A stretch of DNA of 28,602 nt from NCBI GenBank assembly GCA_035574175.1, contig DATLZB010000136.1, forward strand, positions 1 through 28,602. The letters are read 5' to 3'. This document shows positions 1 to 7,464 of this stretch, one piece after another. The translations under genes and the position numbers were made by a program. The notes below the pieces were generated by a model. It saw only the letters and a program-made list of their open reading frames with translations. It was not told the origin of the DNA and made no database searches. Numbering within the stretch: position 1 is the stretch's first letter; each line of letters begins with the position of its first letter. The DNA comes from DATLZB01 sp035574175. GTDB lineage: Bacteria > Pseudomonadota > Alphaproteobacteria > Rhizobiales > Hyphomicrobiaceae.

Positions 1-160
1 CCGAGGTCTGCCGCTTACCTGCTTTCCGTCCGCCTTGGCAGAGGCCGAAATGGTGCCGATGCTTGCAGCGGTCACTCACTACTGCCAAGAGGCGGATTGC
101 GCAAGCGGGGCGTGCGCAAAAGCGCGCCCCCGACCGCCGAACCCAAGGCTGTGCGGCATC

Positions 161-493
161 CTACCGGAAAACGTACTCGTACGTTTTGCAGACGTCGATG
201 TTGTAACGGATGATCTCGCGGTTGTCGCGAAGCACGGCCTTGAAGTCGAACATGCAGGCGCCGGTGCCGTCGTCGATGTTGATGCGCACTCGTTCCCCGT
301 TGCGCAGCACCCCTTCTCCGAGAATGTCCTCCTCCCAGGAATCGGTTGTGGTTCGCGATGCATAGAAGCGCATGATGGTCTGCCCCGTTCGGTTGCTGAT
401 GTAGACCCGCCGATCCTGGGCGTCGGCGGTGTCGACCGGAAGGGCAGCGAACAGGGTTGCCGCAACCAATGCCACGCTCAACAGCCTGAACAT
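161..493 (-). CDS. small secreted protein of unknown function
   Basis: The predicted protein has 110 residues. An N-terminal signal peptide (hydrophobic core about residues 3-18, likely cleavage after the Ala-Asp-Ala-Gln stretch near residue 26) points to export to the periplasm. The mature part is about 84 residues, polar, with two Cys residues (in GACMF and DVCK) that could form a disulfide. It reads like a compact beta-rich domain. The start is well supported: an AAGGAG ribosome binding site lies 9 bases upstream of the ATG. I recognise no catalytic motif. Similar short proteins occur in Bradyrhizobium-type genomes, but I cannot name a function. The gene stands alone, and its last codons contain a perfect inverted repeat (see 168-187). 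Confidence 0.75.
   Translation of the reverse strand: MFRLLSVALVAATLFAALPVDTADAQDRRVYISNRTGQTIMRFYASRTTTDSWEEDILGEGVLRNGERVRINIDDGTGACMFDFKAVLRDNREIIRYNIDVCKTYEYVFR
168..187. repeat. perfect 8-bp inverted repeat in the 3' end of the secreted-protein gene
   Basis: AAAACGTA, loop CTCG, TACGTTTT. On the minus strand this forms a stem ending in four T just before the stop codon at 161-163. It could be a weak transcription terminator overlapping the last codons, or an mRNA 3' stabilising hairpin. The stem is AT-rich and no T-run follows it, so the function is uncertain. Confidence 0.4.
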
Positions 494-1091
494 GCCTCAG
501 TCTCCTTCTGCCAGTCCCCGGCAAGCCGGAACGGAGAGTGGCCAGCGCTGTCGCTGGGCGGCCCTGCATGGCCAATGTGAGCGTGGTCAGGGGCGGCAGC
601 GCTCAAAGCTCGTGCCGCGACCGCGACATGCGTGCTGGCAGGCCGCTGCTCCAAGAGGTCCCCCACCCCGTTCACAGCCGTCGGCTCGAACCTATCAAGG
701 CAGCGAAACGCCGGTCAACGGCCGTCGAACGAGTCCCGAGGCTGGCGTGGCTCAACCTGCGTTGGGACGACGATTTGGATGGGGCGTAGGGTTCCGCGCC
801 GAGGGAGCGCTGGAGGCACTTTGCACCTCCTCCTTCCCACTCCTTCCCATTGCACCTCCTCCTTCCCATTTTCGTCATGCCCGCACAGCGTGCACCGGAG
901 AGAGTGGAGCGGTGCGCGAAAGGCTTCCCTCTCCCCGTCACCCATCGCAGCGCGGGCCGCAGTCCGGTCCCGGGGTGCGCGATACCGCAGGCTCTCGCTT
1001 TTTGTTGGGAAACGGGCCATGTTGAGGTTGAGCGCGACCGATAATGCCCTTCGGCGCGGTCGCAGGGACCCGCGCGTAGAGCAGACCGAAC
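494..1091. other. 598-bp stretch without a convincing gene
   Basis: Open frames on both strands here have no ribosome binding site and low-complexity, Arg/Pro/Ser-rich translations typical of GC-rich non-coding DNA. The stretch contains a short direct repeat at 821-868. A GATAAT hexamer at 1040-1045, about 47 bases before the HPF-cold-shock gene, could be its -10 box, but no clear -35 partner is visible. Confidence 0.6.
821..868. repeat. 19-bp direct repeat in a CT-rich tract
   Basis: The 19-mer TTGCACCTCCTCCTTCCCA occurs at 821-839 and exactly again at 850-868, a 29-bp period. The spacer is itself a partial copy (CTCCTTCCCA). It looks like a small tandem or slippage duplication in non-coding DNA upstream of the HPF-cold-shock gene. 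With two copies it is not a CRISPR array. Confidence 0.7.
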
Positions 1092-1691
1092 ATGCAAAGG
1101 CCACTGCAAATCGTCTTTAAGGGTATGCAGAGCTCCCCCGCTCTGGAATCGCTCATTCGCGAGCGCGTAGCTCACTTGGAGCGTCTCTATCCCCGCATCA
1201 CCGGCTGTCGTGTGGTGGTCGAGGTTCCTCACAGGAGTCCCGAGACTGCGAAGGTGCCGATCGCCGTTTCGGTCGAAGCCGACATCCCCGGGCGCAAGCC
1301 TATCGTCGGGCGTGCCAAGGAGGACCGGCGCGAGGTCAAGAACGACCATACGGCTGCCCTGAACAATGCCTTCGAAGCCGTAGAGCGGCAGCTCGAAAAG
1401 ATCGCTGACATCCGCAGCGACGAGTCCAGAATGCATGAGGACGCAGGCCAGTCGGGGATGGTGGTACGGCTCTTTCCCGAGCAAGGTTACGGTTTCATCG
1501 AGCTCGACGGCTCGCCCGAACTCTACTTCACACGCAATGCGGTGGTGGGGGATCGCTTCGACGAACTGGAAGTGGGCATGATGGTGTACGTGACACGGGC
1601 CACACTCGAAGGCCCCATGGGGCCGCAAGCAAGTTCGGTCCGGCTGCTCGATCGCAGCAAAGTGCCCCCGCGTCCGGCCAAGACCGATTAG
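1092..1691 (+). CDS. HPF/RaiA ribosome-associated domain fused to a cold-shock domain
   Basis: The protein has 199 residues. Residues 1-105 resemble the HPF/RaiA (sigma-54 modulation) fold: a start like LQIVFKGMQSS, a helix with LIRERVAHLERLYPRI, a beta strand CRVVVEVPH, and a closing amphipathic helix ALNNAFEAVERQLEKI. Residues about 122-186 form a cold-shock OB domain, with an RNP1-like GYGFI (132-136) and an RNP2-like LYFTRNAV (144-151). Known HPF/RaiA proteins bind the 30S decoding centre and idle ribosomes under stress, and cold-shock domains bind single-stranded RNA. The fusion therefore suggests ribosome protection with an added RNA contact, acting in the cytoplasm. It lacks the HPF C-terminal dimerisation domain of long HPF; the cold-shock domain occupies that place. 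No strong ribosome binding site is seen before this ATG. It is monocistronic. Confidence 0.88.
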   Translation: MQRPLQIVFKGMQSSPALESLIRERVAHLERLYPRITGCRVVVEVPHRSPETAKVPIAVSVEADIPGRKPIVGRAKEDRREVKNDHTAALNNAFEAVERQLEKIADIRSDESRMHEDAGQSGMVVRLFPEQGYGFIELDGSPELYFTRNAVVGDRFDELEVGMMVYVTRATLEGPMGPQASSVRLLDRSKVPPRPAKTD

Positions 1692-1707
1692 CCACTTGGC
1701 ACCTTCC

Positions 1708-1914
1708 TCAGCGTTCCTGCACCCGCAAATGGGCGCGCATGGGCTCGAGTTGGCGTGTGGCAGCGGGTTGTCGCCGGCGTTCTCTTTCTGTCAGCAAGAC
1801 GAGCAGAGTCACCATTTCGTGCGGCAACGGCTCGCGGGCTATCGGTTCAAGCTGCTCTCGCAACTCCGACGCCAACGTGCCGGGAAGATCGTTACATTGC
1901 TCATATTTTAGCAT
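1708..1914 (-). CDS. small NepR-like protein (possible anti-sigma or stress regulator)
   Basis: The product has 68 residues. The central segment pairs a Leu-rich helix (LASELREQL) with an EPLPHEMVTLL segment. This resembles the core of NepR anti-sigma factors of alphaproteobacteria, where a helix is followed by an EPVPDRFLDLL-type segment. NepR binds the ECF sigma factor EcfG and is released by the response regulator PhyR. Neither partner is next to this gene, so the role is tentative and it may be only a NepR-like orphan. The start is backed by a GAGGA ribosome binding site 9 bases before the ATG. The C-terminus is rich in Arg and Glu. An unrelated small cytoplasmic protein is equally possible on this evidence. 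Confidence 0.6.
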   Translation of the reverse strand: MLKYEQCNDLPGTLASELREQLEPIAREPLPHEMVTLLVLLTERERRRQPAATRQLEPMRAHLRVQER

Positions 1915-2168
1915 TGCTGCGCTTCCTCAGCGGCGCGTAACCAACGGAATGAAGTGTCTTTTTGTCAACGCGGCAAGTCGGGCTTGGTTTCGCTTAGTCT
2001 AGCCGAACGTGATGGAAAACCGGCTAGCCCGCGCTGGTCGGGCACGCCGCGGTGGCAGTCCCGATTCCCAGCAGTGAATGCGCTCGCGTCACCGGGTTGC
2101 ATCGGGGCGGCGGCGGGATCGTTGAACCGGGCCGGCGGGCGCAGCGTTTCTGAGACAGGAGAAACGGC

Positions 2169-2190
2169 GCCCGAGCCCTGGCGCTCGGGC
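2169..2190 (+). promoter_or_regulatory. hairpin in the leader of the small membrane protein gene
   Basis: The perfect 8-bp stem GCCCGAGC/GCTCGGGC with loop CCTGGC ends about 12 bases before the AGAGG ribosome binding site of the gene starting at 2213. It could be a 5'-UTR stabilising or regulatory hairpin. It has no trailing T-run, so it is not a classical terminator. Confidence 0.45.
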
Positions 2191-2212
2191 TGCTACCGAA
2201 AAAGAGGTCGAA

Positions 2213-2431
2213 ATGGCTCACCATCAGCGGAACGCGCAGTGGACCAACGGCTGGGTCATCGGTGGAATAGCGGCCGTCCTCGTGGTGCTGGCACTCGTCT
2301 ATGCAGCCACCACCAACGACGAAAACGGCACGACGAGTGCGCCGCAGACCACCACCGGCCCGAGCAACACGGGATCTGCTGCGAACAAGACGACGGAAGA
2401 AGCCCCCTCACGGCCGGCTCCATCGAAGTAG
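2213..2431 (+). CDS. small single-helix membrane protein with Thr/Ser-rich tail
   Basis: The product has 72 residues: a short polar N-terminus, one transmembrane helix (about residues 14-33, GWVIGGIAAVLVVLALVYAA) and a low-complexity tail rich in Thr, Ser, Asn and Pro. The topology is probably N-in with the tail in the periplasm. An AGAGG ribosome binding site precedes the ATG and a GC hairpin lies just upstream. I recognise no family. The architecture (polar start, one helix, TTT-containing Pro/Thr tail) is the same as that of the gene at 21895-22080, which suggests a class of small envelope proteins rather than an enzyme. Confidence 0.65.
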   Translation: MAHHQRNAQWTNGWVIGGIAAVLVVLALVYAATTNDENGTTSAPQTTTGPSNTGSAANKTTEEAPSRPAPSK

Positions 2432-2612
2432 CCGGGTGGTACCCACTCGGGAAAGGTCTTCGGCGTAGCCAACTACGCCTTGGTGGCGAGCGTTTCCTTT
2501 CGCGAGTCAGGCCGTAGGTCGCAATGGAGTTGACCAATGCGGGCGGGCGCGCGACTGCACGCCTCGCAACCTCCGCGCTTTGCTTGCTCGCTTAGCGCTG
2601 GGGTGGGCGGGC

Positions 2613-2957
2613 TTAGGCCTCGCCCATGTCCTGCCGTGCCTGTGCGCAGGCCTCGTACACAGCTCCGGGGTCGAGGCCGTAGCGGCGGAACGCCCTGAAA
2701 ACCCTCTCACCGCCGTCGAAGTTGACGTCAACCACGAACTCGAATTCCCATACCCCGGTCCCCGTTTCCTCCGCCGCCAGCTCGTGCGAAGCGTCGATCT
2801 CGGTCGGTTCGCATTCCACCCTGACGATCTCCATCTCGCCATCGGAGTTGGTCAGCGTATCGATCTGAAATGCCAAGTTCATCTCATCTTTCGACACGAT
2901 TTGCATCAGCCCTGCACCAGCCGCACTGACCTCGATACCGAACCTTGGCAGCACCAT
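2613..2957 (-). CDS. conserved-looking protein of unknown function
   Basis: Coding character is clear over the last about 97 residues, which are acidic with alternating beta-type segments (NLAFQIDTLT, MEIVRVECEPTEID, VWEFEFVVDVNF) followed by a helix (VYEACAQARQDM). This looks like a small alpha/beta cytoplasmic domain. I chose the Met beginning MVLPRFGIEV (114 residues). A Met at 2906 (MQIVSKDEM, 97 residues) has a slightly better upstream CAGGG. The longer open frame reaching 3107 adds an Arg/Cys-rich stretch that I think is non-coding. There is no signal peptide or membrane helix, and I recognise no family. It stands alone between non-coding stretches. Confidence 0.55.
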   Translation of the reverse strand: MVLPRFGIEVSAAGAGLMQIVSKDEMNLAFQIDTLTNSDGEMEIVRVECEPTEIDASHELAAEETGTGVWEFEFVVDVNFDGGERVFRAFRRYGLDPGAVYEACAQARQDMGEA

Positions 2958-3367
2958 CGAGGTATGTGCCAAGCGCACATAGAAAAAGGGCGCCCGCGGT
3001 TGCCGTGCAACCCCAGGACACCCTCTACGCCACTCCCGCGTTCGTGCGCAGACCCTGCCAATGAATGCGGGGGCAAGCAAGGACCGTCCGGCCACAGGGA
3101 AAATCATTCCCGGACCGCGGGCCAGCGGGCGTACGCAAGCGAACCGACATCTCAGGCAGATCTATCGCAGGCAAATCTTACGCGTCCGCAAAGCGGGGCC
3201 TTGGCCGCAAGGCCTGAGGCCGGCGCAGCGAGCCATGAACTCGCAAGCCCGGCCATCGGTTTCTCCCGACAACCACGTGCGCAAGGCGGACGCGAGCCTT
3301 GGTTTGACAGCGCCCGTCTTCCTCCGCGACAGTTGGGTACAAACCAATCTCGCCCCCGGGGGTAGTC
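2958..3367. other. 410-bp stretch without a convincing gene
   Basis: I see no supported coding frame. A perfect 7-bp GC hairpin, GGCCTTG/CAAGGCC with loop GCCG, lies at 3197-3214, with no T-run after it. The stretch separates the unknown minus-strand gene from the cupin remnant and may contain its old promoter. Confidence 0.5.
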
Positions 3368-3565
3368 ATGTCGGCCAAGGTCAACCTGTCCGAGAAGCTC
3401 GCGCGCTTATCGCACCATTTCGCGCCGCGCACCGTTACCGAGTGCACTGGCCACCACGTGATGGTGGCCAAGCGCAAAGGAACGTTCGTCTGGCACGAAC
3501 ACGACGTTACCCGCGACGAGGCCCATGTTCTGAGCCGACCGGCGCGCCCGACACTGGCGATCTAG
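3368..3565 (+). pseudogene. truncated cupin-domain protein remnant
   Basis: The 65-residue frame begins like the common small single-domain cupins of about 110-120 residues: a start similar to MSxKVNLxEKLAxLSxHW, then a VTECTGHHVMVAKRKGTFVWHEHD stretch that carries the first metal-binding His pair (WHEH). After WHEHD the sequence diverges (VTRDEAHVLSRPARPTLAI) and stops. The second cupin motif with its PxGxxH signature is absent, and I find no continuation in the other two frames downstream. It is therefore a 3'-truncated or decayed cupin, unlikely to fold as a complete barrel. The ATG has a GGGGG-type purine stretch upstream. A still-expressed shortened protein cannot be excluded. Tartrate dehydrogenase follows on the same strand. 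Confidence 0.6.
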
Positions 3566-3650
3566 GCCCTGCGGCCCCACGCGCGCTCGTCTAGCGGCAA
3601 CTCCGCCTGGCGCCGGGCCGCGCCGCTTCACAAACAAAACGGAGCACCCC

Positions 3651-4730
3651 ATGCGCACCTACAGCCTTGCCGTGATCGGCGGCGACGGCGTCGGTCCCGA
3701 GGTGGTCGAGGCCGGCTGCCGCGTCCTTACCGCGCTCGCCGAGACGGACGGCGGGTTCGGCTTCCACCTCGAGCGCTTCGACTGGGGCTCCGACCACTAT
3801 CGCCGCACGGGGCGTATGATGCCGCAGGACGGGCTCTCCCGGCTGGAGGGCTTCGACGCCATATTTTTTGGCGCCGTCGGCGATCCCAAGCTGCCCGACG
3901 ACGTGACGCTTTGGGGCCTCAGGCTTGCGATCTGCCAGGGCTTCGACCAGTTCGCCAATGTACGTCCGACAAGGCTGTTGCCAGGCATCCGCGGTCCGTT
4001 GCGAACGGAACTCGGCGAGGCAATCGACTGGGTGATCGTGCGCGAAAACAGCGAGGGCGAGTATGCCGGCGTTGGCGGCCGCGCCCACCGGGGTCTGCCG
4101 CTCGAGGTCGGCGTGGACGTGGCGGTGTTCACCCGCGCCGGCGTGGAGCGCATCGCGCGCTTTGCCTGCGCGCTCGCCCGCTCCCGCCCCCGCAAGAAGC
4201 TCACCATCGTCACCAAGTCGAACGCCCAGCGCCACGGCATGGTGTTCTGGGACGAGGTCTGCCGCGCCGTCGTGCGCGACTTCGCCGACCTCGAGGTGGA
4301 CTGGATGCTGGTCGACGCGATGACTCAGCGCATGGTGCTGCGGCCGGCCAGTATCGATACGGTGCTGGCTACCAACCTGCACGCCGACATCCTTTCCGAT
4401 CTTGCCGCCGCGCTGGCCGGCAGCCTCGGACTTGGCGCCACCGCCAATATCGATCCCACACGCCGCCGGCCTTCCATGTTCGAGCCCATTCACGGCTCCG
4501 CCTTTGACATTGCCGGCTTGGGGATAGCCAATCCGCTCGGCGCGTTCTGGACCGCCACGCTGATGCTCGAGCACCTGGGCGAGGCGAAAGCGGCCGAGCG
4601 CTTGATGCAGGCCATCGAGCTCGTCACCGGCCGCGGCGAGGTGCTGCCGCCCGACCTTGGCGGCAAGGCGACGACGATCGAGGTCACCGATGCCGTGATT
4701 GCCGCCATCCGCGGCCTCAACGCCCCCTAG
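3651..4730 (+). CDS. ttuC: tartrate dehydrogenase/decarboxylase family protein
   Basis: The protein has 359 residues, the usual length of the NAD-dependent beta-decarboxylating dehydrogenase family (isocitrate, isopropylmalate and tartrate dehydrogenases). The N-terminal GGDGVGPEV is the family signature. The combination ENSEGEYAGVGGR with the residues just after it is characteristic of the tartrate/D-malate branch rather than IPMDH. The C-terminal FEPIHGSAFDIAGLGIANPLG is the metal/NAD region. The catalytic Lys lies in TKSN and the metal-binding Asp residues in VDAMTQRMV and NLHADILSDLAAAL. The expected reaction is oxidation and/or decarboxylation of tartrate or D-malate with NAD and Mn2+ in the cytosol. 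The neighbour 32 bases downstream is the Cfa-like gene on the same strand, so they could share a transcript, but no functional link is obvious. Confidence 0.88.
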   Translation: MRTYSLAVIGGDGVGPEVVEAGCRVLTALAETDGGFGFHLERFDWGSDHYRRTGRMMPQDGLSRLEGFDAIFFGAVGDPKLPDDVTLWGLRLAICQGFDQFANVRPTRLLPGIRGPLRTELGEAIDWVIVRENSEGEYAGVGGRAHRGLPLEVGVDVAVFTRAGVERIARFACALARSRPRKKLTIVTKSNAQRHGMVFWDEVCRAVVRDFADLEVDWMLVDAMTQRMVLRPASIDTVLATNLHADILSDLAAALAGSLGLGATANIDPTRRRPSMFEPIHGSAFDIAGLGIANPLGAFWTATLMLEHLGEAKAAERLMQAIELVTGRGEVLPPDLGGKATTIEVTDAVIAAIRGLNAP

Positions 4731-4762
4731 ACAGTCAGCATGAAGCATCGCGAGGCTGGCCA

Positions 4763-6055
4763 GTGATTGCGCGCTTCTTGTTGCGGAAGATTTTCAGGAC
4801 CATCGGCGAGGCGGGGCACGGCCACACTCTGCGCGTCGAGTTCTCCGACGGCTCGGTCTACCAGAACCATACGGGCGGGCGGCCGAACGATGCCGTGATC
4901 ACCTTCAAGACCGCCGGCTCGGAGTGGTACACGCTGGTCTTCTTCTATCAGGGGTTCTTTGAGAGCTATATCGAAAGCGACGTCGACCTTGGCGGCGATC
5001 GTCCCATCGCGGCCCTAAGCGCCATGGGCCGCGCCGCCGGATTTGCCGCTGGCGGCCTGTGGGAGCGGCTCGGCAATCCCCTCAGTGGCGCGCGCCAGCT
5101 CCTGCAGGAATGGCGCCAAAGCAACACCGATCGTGAACGTGCGATTCGCAATGCCGAGCACCACTACGCGCTGCATCCCGCTCTGTTCGAGTACATGCTG
5201 GGCGAGACGGTCGGCTATTCCGAGGGGCTTTGGACCTCCGATACGAAAACGCTCAATGAGGCCAAATACAACGCCTACGAGTACGTGTGCCGAAAGCTGC
5301 GCCTTGCGCCTGGCCTCAAGGTGCTCGAGGTGGGCTCGGGCTGGGGCTTCATGCCCATCCATATGGTCAAGCGCTATGGCGTCGACGTGACGGTCTACAA
5401 TCCCGTGCGGCGTCAGAACGAGTACATGCGCGAACGGTTTGCCCGCCATGGGGTGAGCGATCGAATTCGGCTCATCGAGGCTGACCATCGCGACATTGCC
5501 AAGGAACGGGGCAGCTTCGATCGCTTCGTTTCGATCGGCGTCCACGAGCACTGCGGATGGAGCAGGAGGCAGTACCGTCTGTGGGCCCGCTCCATCGCCG
5601 CGGCACTGAAGGAAGGCGGCATCGGCCTGGTATCGACCACGAGCTTTATGGGCCGCTACATGACCAACTTTCTGATCTTGAAGTACATATTTCCGGGCGG
5701 GCATTTGCCTAGCCTGCCCGATACGCTGATCGCCTTCGACCGCGCTGGCCTGATGCTGGTCGAGGTCGAGAATCTGTGGCCGCACTACCGGCGCACGATC
5801 GAGCAATGGCGCAGCAACTTCGCCCGCCACTGGCCCCGGATTAAGGAAGCCGACCCCGCCGCCTTTTCGGAGCGGTTCCGGCGGGCCTGGACGCTTTACC
5901 TGGAAGGCACGTGCGAGAGCTTTGGCAGCGCCCTTGATCTCTGCCACATCCTGTTTACGAAAGGGCGCAGTGCCGATTACTACCCTCGGTTTGAGAATAG
6001 TCGTTTACGCGGTGCTTTGCCCGAGCAAGCGGGCGAGCCCGAGTGCTACCGCTGA
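4763..6055 (+). CDS. cyclopropane-fatty-acyl-phospholipid synthase family methyltransferase (likely mid-chain methyl/methylene type)
   Basis: The protein has 430 residues and starts at GTG with GAGG upstream; the ATG at 4740 runs into a stop. It has a Cfa N-terminal domain and a class I SAM fold with motif VLEVGSGWG (187-195), then KYIFPGGHLPS (307-317) as in E. coli Cfa. By-eye alignment to the E. coli active site gives: Cys139 replaced by Glu154 (YSEGLW instead of YSCGYW), Glu239 kept as Glu262 (HEHCG), His266 replaced by Ser291, and Tyr317 kept as Tyr342 (HYRRT). Two bicarbonate/catalytic residues are thus changed, which argues against a plain cyclopropane synthase. Together with the convergent FAD oxidoreductase and desaturase it resembles TmsB/BfaB/UfaM enzymes, which methylate unsaturated acyl chains using SAM. 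The protein probably works at the inner membrane surface. Confidence 0.87.
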   Translation: MIARFLLRKIFRTIGEAGHGHTLRVEFSDGSVYQNHTGGRPNDAVITFKTAGSEWYTLVFFYQGFFESYIESDVDLGGDRPIAALSAMGRAAGFAAGGLWERLGNPLSGARQLLQEWRQSNTDRERAIRNAEHHYALHPALFEYMLGETVGYSEGLWTSDTKTLNEAKYNAYEYVCRKLRLAPGLKVLEVGSGWGFMPIHMVKRYGVDVTVYNPVRRQNEYMRERFARHGVSDRIRLIEADHRDIAKERGSFDRFVSIGVHEHCGWSRRQYRLWARSIAAALKEGGIGLVSTTSFMGRYMTNFLILKYIFPGGHLPSLPDTLIAFDRAGLMLVEVENLWPHYRRTIEQWRSNFARHWPRIKEADPAAFSERFRRAWTLYLEGTCESFGSALDLCHILFTKGRSADYYPRFENSRLRGALPEQAGEPECYR

Positions 6056-6072
6056 AGACGACTGAAGCCCTA

Positions 6073-7464
6073 TCACCTGCCGAGCACACACTTCTGGTAG
6101 AGGTCGGGTAGCCGCCCGTTGGGATCGTACTTGCGTTTGAGGCGCTCGTAGTCGGGCTGGCCAAAGATGCGCCAGAACTCCTCGGGCGTGTAGTAGGAAT
6201 CAGAGTAGAGCGACTTGATGCCACCGAGCTCGGCAAGCGCGCGCTCGATCTTCCGATTGAAATGGCCTTCCGGAAACGGTGTTGGCGTAACCTTCGCATC
6301 CCAGAAGCCGAAATTGACGTAGAGCGTGTCGCGATCGGTCGGAAACAACGGAAAACGGTGCGAGGCCTCGTACGCCTTGAAGGGACAGATCCAGATCGGG
6401 CTCAAGCCGATTTCCCGCTGGAAGAAGTCGAGAAACTTGGCGGCGTTGTGGACCGGCACGTCCACGTCCTGAATGATCGCCTCTCGGTGAACCGAGAACA
6501 GCCGGCGCCAGAACCGGCGCACGCGGTATCCGAGCTCCCAGTCAATCGCCTTCTTGTAGAACGTCGAATTGAGTCTCTTGCGCCCGAGCAGGCGGCGCAC
6601 GATCGGGTTCTGCGCGTGCAGAACGCGCGAGCACCAGAACCAGTCCGTATCCCAGCGCCAGATGTAGTCGAGCGTCTTCAGATAATCCCGCTGCCGCTCG
6701 CGTATCGAGCGGTAATAGATGTTCATGAACGTGTAGTCGCTGGTGAACGGCACCTGGTCGACAAAGCGGCCGAGCGTCAGGTAATGCTCGCCGGGCCCGA
6801 AGACGACGCCGTCTACGAAATCCCAGTCCGAATGCGCGCAGGCGTCTTCGAGCTCCCGGAAGTAGCGGGTCGGCTCCTCATGGTGCACATGGGCGATCTC
6901 CACATACCGCTTGGCCGGCACGGTCTTCGCCTTGATGCGCAGGGCATAGCCGAGTGTGCCGAACGAGTTGGCAAAGCCGAAGAACAGATCGCTGTGCGCA
7001 TTGTTCGGTGTGCACATCACGATGTCGCCGTCGGCCAGCAGGATCTCCAGTTCAACCACGGTTTCGTGCACCAAGCCGTAGCGGAACGAGGAGGACTCGA
7101 TGCCCAGCCCGGCGCACGCTCCACCGATTGTGATCGACTTGAGCTGAGGCACGACGGCCGGTAGCACGCCATGGGCGAAGGTGGCGGCAGCCAGGCTTTC
7201 GTAAGTGGCCATGCCTTCGACATCGACGAAGCCTGCCGAGGCATCCACCTCCAGCACCCGGTTGAATGCGCGCGCATCGAGTCTTAGAGCCGGCGCTCTA
7301 TCGCGGGTTCGAAAGAGATGGGAGACCTCCTTGCTGAGCCGGACTTCGCCCTGTGCGGCCCGCAACTGCGCCCTGAGGGCCTGCCTCTTATCCTCGACCC
7401 GCGCCAGCCCCACCCGATCATCCCCAGCAAACGCAGTGGTTGCGGCAAGCCATCGACGGCTCAC
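6073..7464 (-). CDS. FAD-binding oxidoreductase, DHCR24/TmsA-like
   Basis: The protein has 463 residues from the GTG at 7464, which overlaps the desaturase stop as GTGA and has GAGG upstream. The open frame continues farther upstream, but that part is the desaturase read out of frame. The FAD_binding_4 region is at about 60-180: VPQLKSITIGGACAGLGIESSS (105-126), YGLVHETVVELEILLADG, and NSFGTLGYALRIKA. This pattern is close to the sterol reductase DHCR24 and to mycobacterial Rv3719-type proteins. In actinobacteria the TmsA/BfaA homologue reduces the 10-methylene group made by the partner methyltransferase to a 10-methyl branch. Here the partner Cfa-like gene is convergent, with 17 bases between the stops. 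The C-terminal half holds many aromatic residues, consistent with a lipid-binding cap. Electron donor and product are inferred. Confidence 0.85.
   Translation of the reverse strand: MSRRWLAATTAFAGDDRVGLARVEDKRQALRAQLRAAQGEVRLSKEVSHLFRTRDRAPALRLDARAFNRVLEVDASAGFVDVEGMATYESLAAATFAHGVLPAVVPQLKSITIGGACAGLGIESSSFRYGLVHETVVELEILLADGDIVMCTPNNAHSDLFFGFANSFGTLGYALRIKAKTVPAKRYVEIAHVHHEEPTRYFRELEDACAHSDWDFVDGVVFGPGEHYLTLGRFVDQVPFTSDYTFMNIYYRSIRERQRDYLKTLDYIWRWDTDWFWCSRVLHAQNPIVRRLLGRKRLNSTFYKKAIDWELGYRVRRFWRRLFSVHREAIIQDVDVPVHNAAKFLDFFQREIGLSPIWICPFKAYEASHRFPLFPTDRDTLYVNFGFWDAKVTPTPFPEGHFNRKIERALAELGGIKSLYSDSYYTPEEFWRIFGQPDYERLKRKYDPNGRLPDLYQKCVLGR

Noticed and set aside
821..868. CRISPR array
   Set aside because: Only two short copies, no unique spacer of normal size, and no cas genes in the window.
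672..1628. Long minus-strand open frame opposite the HPF-cold-shock gene
   Set aside because: It lies antisense to a gene with clear domain motifs; its translation has no recognisable motifs and is typical antisense GC-rich sequence.
2191..2212. Strong terminator before the small membrane gene
   Set aside because: No T-run after the hairpin; the segment holds the ribosome binding site of the gene at 2213.
3591..4748. Long minus-strand open frame opposite tartrate dehydrogenase
   Set aside because: It mirrors a gene with strong family signatures; codon-position bias of GC-rich DNA makes such antisense frames common.
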